Positions 27,317 through 36,487 of a stretch of 64,000 bases of DNA are shown here, piece by piece. The position numbers and the translations under genes were made by a program. Position 1 is the first letter of the stretch. Each line of letters begins with the position of its first letter. Origin of the DNA: Microbacterium sp. LWO14-1.2 (GTDB lineage: Bacteria > Actinomycetota > Actinomycetes > Actinomycetales > Microbacteriaceae); NCBI RefSeq assembly GCF_038397715.1, contig NZ_CP151633.1:1116001-1180000 (forward strand). Direction: 5' to 3'. The notes under the pieces were generated by a model that saw only the letters and a program-made list of their open reading frames with translations, was not told the DNA's origin and made no database searches.

Positions 27317-30300
27317 CTACACCGTCAGAGTGAATCGGACGGTGGTCGCGTTGCCGGCGACGTCGCGCACCACGAGCGTGTTGTCGCCGGCCACGGCGCC
27401 CATCGACCCGGCGACGACGTTGTTCACGTCCGACCAGACGGCATCCGTGAGGTTCTTCACGGCACCGTTCACCACGACGAGGTCGACCTTGCCCGGATCG
27501 TGCAGCTTGAACGACACCGCGCTGTAGGCCCCGGTCGGGGTCGCTCCGCCCTTCACCGTGACGGTGGGCGGAGTGACGTCGAGCGTGAAGGTGACGGTCG
27601 TGGCGTTGCCGGCGAGGTCGGACAGCACGAGGGTGTTCGATCCCTCGACGGCACCGAAGGCCCCGGGGACCACGCCGTTGAGGTCGGACCAGACGGCATC
27701 CGTGAGGTCCTTCTCCACACCGTTCAGCGTCAGGCGGTCGATCCGGCCCTCGTCGTGGAGCTTGAACGACACCCTGCTGTAGACGCCGTCGCGTCCGACC
27801 GTCGCGCCCGCTTCGCTCTTGACGGTGACGCCGGGGGCGACGTCGTCGACAGTCGCCGCGGTGACCGTCAGGTCGCGCAGCCGACCGACGTTGTCGAACG
27901 AGCCGAAGCCCACTCGCCCGGTGGGGAAGGTCGTGTCGGTCGCGGTCAGCAGCGGCGACGGCAGACCGTCGAGGTAGACGGCGACCTGACCGGTGTCGGC
28001 GCACCGGATGAGCCGCACGTCGTGCCACTCCTCGTCGGTCACCGCCGGTGGAGCGCCGATCGTGCCGTTCCACTGATCGTCGATGCGGACGCGGTCGGCC
28101 CCGTCGACCTTGAAGATGCCGTTGTGCGGGTAGATCGTGTTGTCCTTCGACAGGTGGGCGTAGTAGTACTCCGTGTCGGACTGCCAGCCGAAGACGACGA
28201 TGACGTCGCGGTTGTTGACCGACGCCTTCTCGTCGAGACGCACCTGCGCGGTGAGGTCGAACGAGCCGAGCTCGTCGCCCTCGGTCAGCACGGCGTACTC
28301 GAAGGGACGGCGGATGCCGTCGCCCGGGTCGGTTCCCGGCTCCGTGAGCACGATCTCGTCGCCGGGGAAGTCCCACTTCGCAGGGGTGCGCGGCGCCCAG
28401 TTCGCGGCATCCATGACGTCGGTGATGACCTCGCCGTCCGGCGTGCACGGGGCGGGCGCCGGCGGCTCGCTCGGCGCGGCGCCGTAGAGCGCGTACTGCG
28501 CGGCGATCTGCTCGGCCGTCGGCACGGTGTCGAGCAGCATCACGTCGTCCATGCGTCCGTGGAACGGGTTCGCCTCCCTCGTGTTCTGCGGGAAGCTGCC
28601 GCCGATCTTGATGCCTGCTGGTGCGGTGTCGGACGTCGCGCCCCCACCCCAGGGGTTGGATGCCGTGTACCGGCCCGCCAGCTCCTCGCCGTTCATGAAC
28701 AGCTTCATCTCGCCGGCGGCGAAGTCGAACGTCGCGGCGAGGTGCACCCACTGCCCCTTCTTCAGGATCTCGTCCCAGGGCAGGTCGGCCGCGAAGGTCC
28801 ACGACCCTCCCCCGTCGACCCGGCGACCGAGGGCGACGAGCTTGAGCTCGCCGTCGACCGTGATGACTTCGAGCAGAGCACGCACCGCATGTCCGTCCGA
28901 GGTTCCGGTGAGCACACCGGCGAGTCCGATCGCGTTGTAGACGTCGTCGGGGTTCGCGGTGTTCGAGTTCGGCGCCGGGTGGTCGCCGGTCGGCTTGAAC
29001 CATCCCATCACCGACACCTGCTCGGCCCCGGCGAACGCCGAGAGCGAGTCGACACCCGAGGAGTCGTAGACGCCCGCCTTCCAGTCGTCGTTCGACGCGG
29101 TGCGCGGACTCATCTGCTGCGTCTGCAGGGCCCTGCCCGCGCCGGGGTACGCGCTGTCGGCGACGCGCATCTCCACACCGCCGTTGATGAGCGCGATGTC
29201 GGTGCCCGAGCGCCCCTGGTCGACCTCGACCGTCGGGTTCGCGGTGTCGGCATGGTCGAAGTCGTGGTGGGTCACGACGTTCGGCGCCAGCTCGGGAAGC
29301 ACGAACGGCGAAGCCGGGGCGCCCGCATCGCGCGCACCGGTCACCTTCCAGATCTTCCCGTTGGCCTTCGACACGAGGTACAGCTCGCCGTCGGCATCCG
29401 ATCCGAACCGCAGGTCGACGCGCGTGTCGCCGACGAGTTCCTGGAACGTCGTCTCGACGCCGTCGGCGAAGACCCGCAGCTGTTCGATCGTCGCCAGGTC
29501 GTCGATGTCGCCGTCGTTGCGGACCATCTCGTCGGCCTGCGTCGAGAGCACCCAGCCGCGCACGAGATCGGTGAACAGATAGCGCCCCTGCAGCTCGGCG
29601 ATGTCGCCGCGGTAGACGAACCCGCCGTTCACCGCGACTCCGGCGTCACCGGTCTGACCTGGATCGCGATTGTGGTCGTACGCCGCGACCGGGTACGTGA
29701 ATCCGTACTGCGCGTCGTCGGCGGGGAGCGGGAAGATCTGCCGGTTCTCGGCGAGGAACGATCCCTCCCGCACCGACCATCCGAAGTTGTCGCCCGGCTC
29801 GACGGCGTAGATCGACTCGACCTGCCACTCGCCGATGTGGGCGAGGTACATGGTGTGGTCTCCCTCGGGGTCCCAGCTGATGCGGTGCGGGTCGCGCAGC
29901 CCCAGCGCATAGATCTCGGGGAGGGCTCCGGCCTGTCCGACGAACGGGTTGTCGGCGGGAACGCCGTACTCGCCGTTCGCGCTGTCGGATCCGGTCGGGT
30001 CGATGCGCAGCACCTTGCCCTGCGGCGTCGCGAGGTCCTGCGGGTTGCCGTTGCCGACGCCGTTGCCGCCGTCTCCGACGAGGATGTACAGGATGCCGTG
30101 CTCGGCACTGCCCGGCTCGGCGGTCGGGTTGAACGCGATCTGCTGCACGGTGTGCACGCGGCCGCCGAAGGGGATGCGCATGATCTCGCGGTGGGTACCC
30201 GCGAAGGTCTCGGCGGAGGGATCGGTGGCCTTCCACTCGGTGATGACGCTGTGGAACTGCGTGTTGCCGTAGGCGGGGAAGTCGGGGGCATCCTCGGTCA

Positions 30301-31486
30301 GCGCCGTTCCGCCCTCGGTGTGCACCGTGTAGAACAGGCCGTTGTCGGCGAAGTCGGGATGGAACTCCGCGGCGCCGAGCCCGGTGCCGAGCCCCGCGCT
30401 GTTGTGGAAGTTGTCGACGAACTGATCCCGCACGTTCAGATACGGCACGTACTCGCCCGACGCCTTGTCGACGAGGTAGAGGATCGCGTTGTTGTCCGGC
30501 ACCATCAGGCGACCCGATCCGTCCGGCACCTCGTCGAGGTGCGTGATGCGGTTGTGCCGCACGAGACGCGGATCCTGCGTGGCCGGGGTGGTCTGCGACG
30601 CCGGCAGCTGCGCGAGCTCCGTGACCTCGATGCCGAGGGAGGCGAGCTGGGGGTCGGGCAGCGGGTTGAGCAGCGGCTGAGCCGGCGTCTCCCCCGGTGC
30701 GCAGTCGCCGTCATTGCCGGTGGCGATCGCGAGGTTCTCGCGGGCGGTGTCGACCGCGACGTCGTCGAGCAGCAGGCGACCGGCGCTCGATGAGCCGTTC
30801 TTCCAGAAGAAGCGGTCGAGCGAGCCGTCGACGGCCTGACGGAACCCGAACTGCTCCTCGGTGCCCTCCGGCAAACGGGTGATCTGCTCGTACGGGCCGC
30901 CCTGACTGTAGACGGCGACCTGGTCGTTCGCGTTGTCGGCGACGATCCACACGCACTGCCAGGCGTCACGCGACCACACGCCGGCGGGCTGGAACGCCCC
31001 TCCGTCACGGACGCGCAGCACGTCGTCGTTCTGGTTGTTCACGTAGGCGCGGCTGTGGGTGTAGTCGTTCGGAGCGTCGACGTCGGTGAGGCCGAACGAG
31101 GTGTCGACGCTGCCGATGCGCAGGAAACGGAAGAACAGCGTGCCGGTGTCGCCCTCGGCGATCGCCGGGATCTCCCGGTAGGCCTGCTGCCCTCCGCCGA
31201 CCGATTCGACCACCTGGTTGTTGCCGTTCAGCGGATCGGCGACCACCTGCGGCGCGGTCGAGGCGACCCATCCGTCCTGACCGTTCAGGGTCGTGCGCTG
31301 GTAGTCCTCGAAGTCGATCAGCTCGGTGAACGGCTCGGCGGCCGCGGCCGGGGATGCGGCGAGCAGCCCACCCGCCATGATCGCGGCGACCGCTCCGGCG
31401 GCCACGGGTCTGCGTGCTCGGCGGGTCGGCGGAGCACCGCCCGTCCGTCGGTTCGTGCTCATCGATCGCATGCTTCGTTCCTGCAT
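27317..31486 (-). CDS. secreted multidomain protein: sugar-dehydrogenase-like propeller with LamG-like and repeat domains
   Basis: A 1389-residue exported protein. A twin-Arg-like basic N-terminus and hydrophobic stretch end in an AAAAEP cleavage site (about residue 52). Next: a lectin/LamG-like beta region (55-260); a PQQ-dependent glucose/sorbosone-dehydrogenase-type propeller (about 295-720) with RPF-like motifs such as LGAAEFHPDF, ILVGDGGNGVGNGNPQD and GLRDPHRISWDPEG; a LamG-like domain (740-1000); another concanavalin-like domain (1010-1210); and two tandem 75-80-residue Ig-like repeats, each with a SFKLHD...LTDAVWSD pattern. No anchor or sorting motif is seen at the C-terminus. It probably binds and oxidises extracellular carbohydrate; the cofactor is not proven. 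Confidence 0.85.
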   Translation of the reverse strand: MQERSMRSMSTNRRTGGAPPTRRARRPVAAGAVAAIMAGGLLAASPAAAAEPFTELIDFEDYQRTTLNGQDGWVASTAPQVVADPLNGNNQVVESVGGGQQAYREIPAIAEGDTGTLFFRFLRIGSVDTSFGLTDVDAPNDYTHSRAYVNNQNDDVLRVRDGGAFQPAGVWSRDAWQCVWIVADNANDQVAVYSQGGPYEQITRLPEGTEEQFGFRQAVDGSLDRFFWKNGSSSAGRLLLDDVAVDTARENLAIATGNDGDCAPGETPAQPLLNPLPDPQLASLGIEVTELAQLPASQTTPATQDPRLVRHNRITHLDEVPDGSGRLMVPDNNAILYLVDKASGEYVPYLNVRDQFVDNFHNSAGLGTGLGAAEFHPDFADNGLFYTVHTEGGTALTEDAPDFPAYGNTQFHSVITEWKATDPSAETFAGTHREIMRIPFGGRVHTVQQIAFNPTAEPGSAEHGILYILVGDGGNGVGNGNPQDLATPQGKVLRIDPTGSDSANGEYGVPADNPFVGQAGALPEIYALGLRDPHRISWDPEGDHTMYLAHIGEWQVESIYAVEPGDNFGWSVREGSFLAENRQIFPLPADDAQYGFTYPVAAYDHNRDPGQTGDAGVAVNGGFVYRGDIAELQGRYLFTDLVRGWVLSTQADEMVRNDGDIDDLATIEQLRVFADGVETTFQELVGDTRVDLRFGSDADGELYLVSKANGKIWKVTGARDAGAPASPFVLPELAPNVVTHHDFDHADTANPTVEVDQGRSGTDIALINGGVEMRVADSAYPGAGRALQTQQMSPRTASNDDWKAGVYDSSGVDSLSAFAGAEQVSVMGWFKPTGDHPAPNSNTANPDDVYNAIGLAGVLTGTSDGHAVRALLEVITVDGELKLVALGRRVDGGGSWTFAADLPWDEILKKGQWVHLAATFDFAAGEMKLFMNGEELAGRYTASNPWGGGATSDTAPAGIKIGGSFPQNTREANPFHGRMDDVMLLDTVPTAEQIAAQYALYGAAPSEPPAPAPCTPDGEVITDVMDAANWAPRTPAKWDFPGDEIVLTEPGTDPGDGIRRPFEYAVLTEGDELGSFDLTAQVRLDEKASVNNRDVIVVFGWQSDTEYYYAHLSKDNTIYPHNGIFKVDGADRVRIDDQWNGTIGAPPAVTDEEWHDVRLIRCADTGQVAVYLDGLPSPLLTATDTTFPTGRVGFGSFDNVGRLRDLTVTAATVDDVAPGVTVKSEAGATVGRDGVYSRVSFKLHDEGRIDRLTLNGVEKDLTDAVWSDLNGVVPGAFGAVEGSNTLVLSDLAGNATTVTFTLDVTPPTVTVKGGATPTGAYSAVSFKLHDPGKVDLVVVNGAVKNLTDAVWSDVNNVVAGSMGAVAGDNTLVVRDVAGNATTVRFTLTV

Positions 31487-31639
31487 CGGAGACCTCTCAA
31501 CGTCGTCGTCGTGCGGTGTCGTGCCGGGGTGACTGATGCCTCGCTCCGGGGCGGCACTGCAGCGGAGCGGGCGATCGGGGCAGGTGGACGGACGGACCGC
31601 CCGACGGGCCTCGTGGGTGACGGACCTGCGGATGACGGA
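31487..31639. other. 153-nt gap upstream of the secreted dehydrogenase, no gene seen
   Basis: It holds the GAGAGG ribosome site of the secreted protein and presumably its promoter. GGACGGACGGAC and CGTCGTCGTCG low-complexity runs are present. No clear terminator for the liv operon was found. Confidence 0.3.
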
Positions 31640-32386
31640 CTAGTGGTTGGCGGCGGGCTTCCCTCCGAGGTAGAGCGCGGCCAGCGTGGGGTCGGCCAGC
31701 AGCTCGGATGCCGGACCCGAGATGTGCACGCGCCCGAGGTCGAGCACGCAGCCGATGTCGGCGGTCTCGAGTGCGCGCCGGGCGTTCTGCTCGACGAGCA
31801 GCACGGCGGTGCCGGCATCCCGCATCCTGACCACCTGCTCGAACACCTTCTCGGTGGTCTTCGGGTCGAGGCCCATCGACGGCTCGTCGAGCAGCACCAC
31901 CTTCGGGCTGACCATGAGCGACCGTGCGAACTCGACCTGCTTCTGCTGTCCGCCCGAGAGGAGGCCCGCGAGCTGCTTCCACCGCTCCCCCACGATCGGG
32001 AAGAGGTTCTGCACGAAGTCGACGCGCTCCTGGATGACCTTCTGGTCCTTGAGGGTGAACGCGCCGAGCATGACGTTCTCGCCGACCGTCATCTCGCGGA
32101 ACACGCTGTGCCCCTGCAGCACGTGCGCGAGGCCGTTGCGCAGCATCGACTGCGGACCGTCGCCGGTGATGTCGCGCCCGTCGACCGAGATGCGCCCCGA
32201 TCGCGGTTTCAGCATCCCGCTCGCGACCTTCAGCACGGTCGACTTGCCCGCGCCGTTGGGACCGACGAGGCAGACGACCGAACCGGGCGGCACCTCGACC
32301 GTGAGCCCTCGGAGCACGAGCGCGGCGCGGCCGTAGCCCGCCTCGATGTCGCGCAGCTCGAGCAGGTTCTTCGCTTCAGACTCCAA
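31640..32386 (-). CDS. livF: branched-chain amino acid-type ABC transporter ATPase LivF
   Basis: A 248-residue ATPase of the LivF type. Walker A GPNGAGKST (about residue 40), signature LSGGQQKQVE, Walker B VVLLDEPSMGLD, and a C-terminal YLGG found in LivF proteins. The start is a TTG at 32386 with GGAGG 7 nt before it, and it overlaps the livG end by 11 nt. Last gene of the livKHMGF-like unit read leftwards. Substrates of this family include branched-chain amino acids, urea and short amides, so the true cargo is open. Confidence 0.9.
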   Translation of the reverse strand: MESEAKNLLELRDIEAGYGRAALVLRGLTVEVPPGSVVCLVGPNGAGKSTVLKVASGMLKPRSGRISVDGRDITGDGPQSMLRNGLAHVLQGHSVFREMTVGENVMLGAFTLKDQKVIQERVDFVQNLFPIVGERWKQLAGLLSGGQQKQVEFARSLMVSPKVVLLDEPSMGLDPKTTEKVFEQVVRMRDAGTAVLLVEQNARRALETADIGCVLDLGRVHISGPASELLADPTLAALYLGGKPAANH

Positions 32387-33128
32387 GGTAGGCCTCCAGG
32401 ACGCGCGGATCTTGCTGGATGATCTCGGGGGTGCCCTCGGCGATCGGTCGGCCGCGGTCGAACACCACGACGTGATCGCACAGGCTCATGACCATCTCCA
32501 TGTTGTGCTCGACGATGATGAAGGTCTTGCCCTCCTCGTTGAGCTCGCGGACGAGCGTGGCGATGCGACCGATGAGCGCCGGGTTCACGCCGCCGGCCGG
32601 CTCGTCGAGCATGATCGTGTCCGGCTCGCCCATGAGCACGCCCGCGAGCTCGAGGAGCTTCTGCTGGCCGTAGCTGAGGTTGCGCGCCTCGGCGTGCTCG
32701 AGGTGGTCGATGCCGACGCGACGCAGCCATCCGCGTGCTCGTTCCAGCTCGTCGGGATCGTGCGCCGAGCGCAGCTGCTGACGGATGCTCGTGCTCCGCA
32801 CCGCGACGAGCAGGTTCTCCATCACGGTCATCCGCGGGAAGACACGGCACAGCTGGAAGCTGCGTCCGATTCCCGCCCGCGCGATGCGGTCGGGCGACTT
32901 CCTGGCGATCGACTGGCCCCGGTAGCGCACCTCGCCCGAGTCCGGCTTGATCATGCCTGTGACGCAGTTGAAGAACGTCGTCTTGCCCGACCCGTTCGGT
33001 CCGATCAGGCCGTTGACCTTGCCCTCCTGGAAGCGGACGGACGCCGCGTCGACGGCGGTGACGCCGCCGAACCGCTTGGTCATCTCGACGGTGCTGAGGC
33101 TCTCGAGCGTGGTGGTGGCGGCGTTCAT
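32376..33128 (-). CDS. livG: branched-chain amino acid-type ABC transporter ATPase LivG
   Basis: A 250-residue ATPase. Walker A GPNGSGKTT, GIGRSFQLCRVFPRMTVMEN typical of LivG, signature LSYGQQKLLELA, Walker B TIMLDEPAGGVNP and H-loop EHNME. The ATG overlaps the livM stop (ATGA), with AAGGAG upstream. Partner of LivF. Confidence 0.92.
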   Translation of the reverse strand: MNAATTTLESLSTVEMTKRFGGVTAVDAASVRFQEGKVNGLIGPNGSGKTTFFNCVTGMIKPDSGEVRYRGQSIARKSPDRIARAGIGRSFQLCRVFPRMTVMENLLVAVRSTSIRQQLRSAHDPDELERARGWLRRVGIDHLEHAEARNLSYGQQKLLELAGVLMGEPDTIMLDEPAGGVNPALIGRIATLVRELNEEGKTFIIVEHNMEMVMSLCDHVVVFDRGRPIAEGTPEIIQQDPRVLEAYLGV

Positions 33129-34243
33129 GCTGACGTCTCCTTGTTCGCGGCATCCGCCGTGCGCTTCTCGTTCTGCTCCAGCAGCTCCGCCGCGGTGACC
33201 TCGCGGATCGACGCCTGGTCGGACCTGCGCCGGAAGAGCGATCCGACGGCAGGGATCACGCCGTCGGGCATGAAGAGCACGACGACGCCGAGCAGGATGC
33301 CGGTGGCGATGAGGTGGAACTGCGTGTCGCCGAACTCGAGCTTGAAGTACTCGAGCGCGATGCCGACGACCACAGCGCCCAGCAGCGGGCCGAACAGGTT
33401 GCGCACCCCGCCGAGCAGCGCCATGAGCACCATGTACGACCCGATCAGGATCGAGAACTGGAAGATCGGGTCGAGGTCGCCGAACCACAGTGCGTACAGG
33501 CCGCCGCCCAGTGCCACGAAGAACGCGGACAGGATGTAGGCGATGAGCTTGTAGCGGGTTGTCGGGACGCCGAGCGACTGCGCCTTGTCCTCGTCCTCGC
33601 GGATCGACTTCAACGCCGTGCCGAACTTCGACCGGTCGATGATCCACCAGGTGAGCAGGGCGAAGGCGAGCACGGCGACGAAGAGGTAGAAGAACACGCG
33701 GTGGTGCTCCGGGCGCAGCATGCCGGGGAACGGCCGGGGGACGTTGAGTCCCTCGGAGCCGCCCGTGACGTCGCGCCAGCTCTGGAACACCAGCAGCATG
33801 ATGAGCACGAAGGCGATGGAGACGATCACGAACGACGCCCCTCGCACGCGCAGGGCGGCGATGCCGATCGGGATGGCGACGACCGCGACGAGCACCGTGG
33901 CGAGGATCCAGGCCACGAAGCCAGGCAGGGCGACGTACTTGATGAGGAGCCCGGTCCCGTAGGCGCCGAGGCCGAAGTAGGCCGCGTGCCCGAGCGAGAT
34001 GTACCCGGTGAAGCCGCCCATGAAGTTCCACCCGGTCGACAGCACGGCGTAGTTCAGGATCACCACGCCGGCCGACAGGATGTACGGGTTGGGAGCGATC
34101 GTCGGGAACGACAGCACGAGGGCTGCGCCGACGACGAGGAGCACGAGGCGCACCCACTTGGCCGCCGGGCGGCGGACGGGCGCGGGCGGAGCGATGACGA
34201 CCGTCTCGGTCGCGATCGGTTCGCGGCTAGAAACGCTGGGCAA
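33125..34243 (-). CDS. livM: branched-chain amino acid-type ABC transporter permease LivM
   Basis: A 372-residue permease with about nine or ten hydrophobic segments, the LivM pattern GYISLGHAAYFGLGAYG and the EAA-like SIREDEDKAQSLGV coupling loop. The start is a TTG at 34243 with GGAGG 5 nt before it, and it overlaps the livH stop by 17 nt. The C-terminal cytoplasmic tail (about 40 residues, charged) is longer than usual. Confidence 0.9.
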   Translation of the reverse strand: MPSVSSREPIATETVVIAPPAPVRRPAAKWVRLVLLVVGAALVLSFPTIAPNPYILSAGVVILNYAVLSTGWNFMGGFTGYISLGHAAYFGLGAYGTGLLIKYVALPGFVAWILATVLVAVVAIPIGIAALRVRGASFVIVSIAFVLIMLLVFQSWRDVTGGSEGLNVPRPFPGMLRPEHHRVFFYLFVAVLAFALLTWWIIDRSKFGTALKSIREDEDKAQSLGVPTTRYKLIAYILSAFFVALGGGLYALWFGDLDPIFQFSILIGSYMVLMALLGGVRNLFGPLLGAVVVGIALEYFKLEFGDTQFHLIATGILLGVVVLFMPDGVIPAVGSLFRRRSDQASIREVTAAELLEQNEKRTADAANKETSA

Positions 34244-35111
34244 GACGACCTCCGAAGAATCCCTGCGGGCGGAACATGAGCGTGGCGAACAGGGCGACGT
34301 AGAACACCGTCTGCGCCCAGGTCGGCCCGAGAGGCAGCTGCAGCAGACTCTGCGCGACGCCGAGCACCAGCGCGGCGATGGCCGCACCGGGGATGCTGCC
34401 GAGACCGCCGACCACGATGATGGCCATGAGCGGGCCGATCCAGTGCCAGTGCAGCGACGGGTAGATCGTCGCGTCGAGCGAGAGCGCCGTGCCGCCGATC
34501 GCGGCGGTCGCGAGCCCGAGCCCGAACCCGTACCCCGCCACCCGGTCGGTGTTGATGCCGACCAGACGCGCGGCCTCCGGATGCTGGATCGTGGCGCGCA
34601 GCGCCTGTCCGAACTTCGTGTACTTCAGCAGCACGAACAGACCGGCGAGCGCGACCGCCGCGAGGCCGAAGGCGATCAGCTTCACCACCGGGACCTGCGC
34701 GCCGAACACCTCGAGGCTCGCACTCGCGTACGGCAGCGGGATGCGCCGCTGCGTGCCGGTGAAGAAGAAGCCGAGGGCGCCCTCGATGATGAGCGCGACC
34801 GCGAAGGTGAGCAGCACGGACATCATCGTGAGGGTCAGCGGCTTGAGCCTCGACACGAGCAGCCGCTGCATCACGACGCCGGTGAGGAAGAACAGCGGCA
34901 CGGTGACCACGAGCGACACGAGGGGGTCGATGCCGGTCTCCCGGTTGAACCACCACGCGAGGTAGGCGGCGAGGATGAGGAACGCGGAGTGCGCGATCAT
35001 CACCACTCGCATGATGCCGAAGTAGAGGGTGAGCCCGGCGGCCAGGAGGGCGTAGAGCCCGCCCAGCAGCACACCGAGGATGAGGCTTTGGAGGAGGAGG
35101 GATCCGCTCAC
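34227..35111 (-). CDS. livH: branched-chain amino acid-type ABC transporter permease LivH
   Basis: A 294-residue permease of about eight segments with the LivH coupling region (FGQALRATIQHPEAARLVGIN) and the GGLGSIPGAAIAALVLG motif near the end. GTG start at 35111, only 10 nt after the binding-protein stop. Confidence 0.9.
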   Translation of the reverse strand: MSGSLLLQSLILGVLLGGLYALLAAGLTLYFGIMRVVMIAHSAFLILAAYLAWWFNRETGIDPLVSLVVTVPLFFLTGVVMQRLLVSRLKPLTLTMMSVLLTFAVALIIEGALGFFFTGTQRRIPLPYASASLEVFGAQVPVVKLIAFGLAAVALAGLFVLLKYTKFGQALRATIQHPEAARLVGINTDRVAGYGFGLGLATAAIGGTALSLDATIYPSLHWHWIGPLMAIIVVGGLGSIPGAAIAALVLGVAQSLLQLPLGPTWAQTVFYVALFATLMFRPQGFFGGRLAQRF

Positions 35112-35121
35112 GATCTGCGGA

Positions 35122-36357
35122 TCACCACGTCGGCTTCGGGAAGAGGAACTCGGTCTCCTTGACGTCCTCGGGGAGAACGATGAGGATCTCGCCGCCGACC
35201 CACTGCTGGATCAGGTGCGCACCGGTGGGCTTGCCCGTCTCGTCCCAGCTGAGCGGGCCGACCACGGTCTCGACCTCGTTGTCGCGGAGCCAGTCGATGA
35301 GCTCCTGCTGGCACTCTCCCTGCTCGGCGCAGCCGACGGCTTCGACGGCTGCCGCGACGACCTGACCGGTCGTGTAGGCGTTCGCCTCGTCCTCCGACGG
35401 CGGGTTGCCGTGCATCTCGGTGTACTTCTCGACGAACTCGACGTTGCTGGGGAACTGCGACTTGGGCGAGTAGCCGGTCGGCGCGAGGATGCCCTCGGTC
35501 GCCCCGCCGATCGCGGCGGCGAACTCCGGGTTGGTGGGGGCGGTGGAGAACGCCGCGAGCTCCGGCTGGTAGTTCAGCTGCTGCAGCGCGATGATCAGGT
35601 TGACCGCATCCTGGTACTGCGTGCCGCCGATGACGATGTCGGCGTCGGACTGGGCGATCTTGGCGGCGATGGTCGAGAAGTCCGTCGTGTTCGGCGGGTA
35701 GACCTCGTCGACGAGGATCTCGACGCCGGCCTCTTCGAGCTTGTCGCGGAGGCCGTAGGCCGTGCCCTGAGCGAAGGGGTCGTCCATCGCGGCGACCGCG
35801 GCGGTCTCGGGTCGCTGGTCCTCGGGAAGGGCGAGGAGATACTCGGCGAGGTTGTTGTAGTGGTCGTTCGCGATCGCGGGTGCGGCGTAGAAGAGGTTGT
35901 CGAAGCCCTGCTCGAACACCTCCTCCGCCGCGCCGGCCGGTTCGACGAAGAGCATGCCGTATTCCTGCGCGACGCGCGCGGAGGGGACGACGAGGCGGGT
36001 GGAGAACGGGCCGAACACGAGGTCGACGCCGTCCTGCGCGATGAGCGATTCGTAATCGGACACGACCCGGTCGGCGTTGGACTGGTCGTCGAGGATCTTC
36101 AGCTCGACCGGGCGTCCGAGGAGCCCGCCGTTCTCGTTGACGATGTCGCGCCAGGCCTCGTAGCCGCGCTCCACCCCCTTGCCCGGCTCCGAGAAGTCGC
36201 CGGTGAGGGGCAGCGAGATGCCGATGACGATGGGGTCCTCTCCGCCCTCACCGCCCGACTGGTCCCCGGTTCCGGAACAGGCCGAAACAAGCAGTGCGGC
36301 GATCGTGGCCGTACCGATCGCGCCGGCGATCCGTCGACTCTGGCGGCGTGCAGTCAT
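35122..36357 (-). CDS. branched-chain amino acid-type substrate-binding lipoprotein (LivK family)
   Basis: A 411-residue type I periplasmic binding protein. A lipobox (LLVSAC) ends the signal segment near residue 28; the mature part begins with an acidic linker and then the PIVIGISLPLTGDFS family start. The ATG at 36357 has AGGAG 8 nt upstream. It heads the liv operon, and the promoter region carries tandem LacI-type operators, so this importer is probably under the divergent LacI regulator. That control is unusual for amino acids and hints at a different cargo. Confidence 0.9.
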   Translation of the reverse strand: MTARRQSRRIAGAIGTATIAALLVSACSGTGDQSGGEGGEDPIVIGISLPLTGDFSEPGKGVERGYEAWRDIVNENGGLLGRPVELKILDDQSNADRVVSDYESLIAQDGVDLVFGPFSTRLVVPSARVAQEYGMLFVEPAGAAEEVFEQGFDNLFYAAPAIANDHYNNLAEYLLALPEDQRPETAAVAAMDDPFAQGTAYGLRDKLEEAGVEILVDEVYPPNTTDFSTIAAKIAQSDADIVIGGTQYQDAVNLIIALQQLNYQPELAAFSTAPTNPEFAAAIGGATEGILAPTGYSPKSQFPSNVEFVEKYTEMHGNPPSEDEANAYTTGQVVAAAVEAVGCAEQGECQQELIDWLRDNEVETVVGPLSWDETGKPTGAHLIQQWVGGEILIVLPEDVKETEFLFPKPTW

Positions 36358-36383
36358 GCGCGTGTCTCCTACGTCATCGTAAG

Positions 36384-36409
36384 CGAAAGCGCTTTCGTAA
36401 GCGCTTCCG
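36384..36409. promoter_or_regulatory. tandem overlapping LacI-type operators
   Basis: CGAAAGCGCTTTCG (36384-36397) is a perfect 14-nt palindrome; CGTAAGCGCTTCCG (36396-36409) is a near copy 12 nt further on. The central CG step and AAGCGCTT core are typical of LacI/GalR operators. They sit between the liv operon and the lacI-type gene, overlapping the likely -35 of the latter. Confidence 0.8.
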
Positions 36410-36413
36410 TCAA

Positions 36414-36419
36414 TATACT
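36414..36419 (+). promoter_or_regulatory. -10-like TATACT for the LacI-family gene
   Basis: TATACT lies 68 nt before the ATG of the regulator, just right of the operators; the -35 region would fall inside the operators, consistent with self-repression. Confidence 0.5.
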
Positions 36420-36487
36420 GTGAGAGAAACGTCGAGAGCAACCCTCAACGCGAGCCGCGTCGGATGAGCTCCCTGGGGGAGGTATTC

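Noticed and set aside
27500-30793. A 1097-residue open frame antisense to the secreted dehydrogenase
   Set aside because: It is a GC-skew shadow: composition is Arg/Val/Asp-rich repeats with no domain, while the opposite strand shows signal peptide and clear domains.
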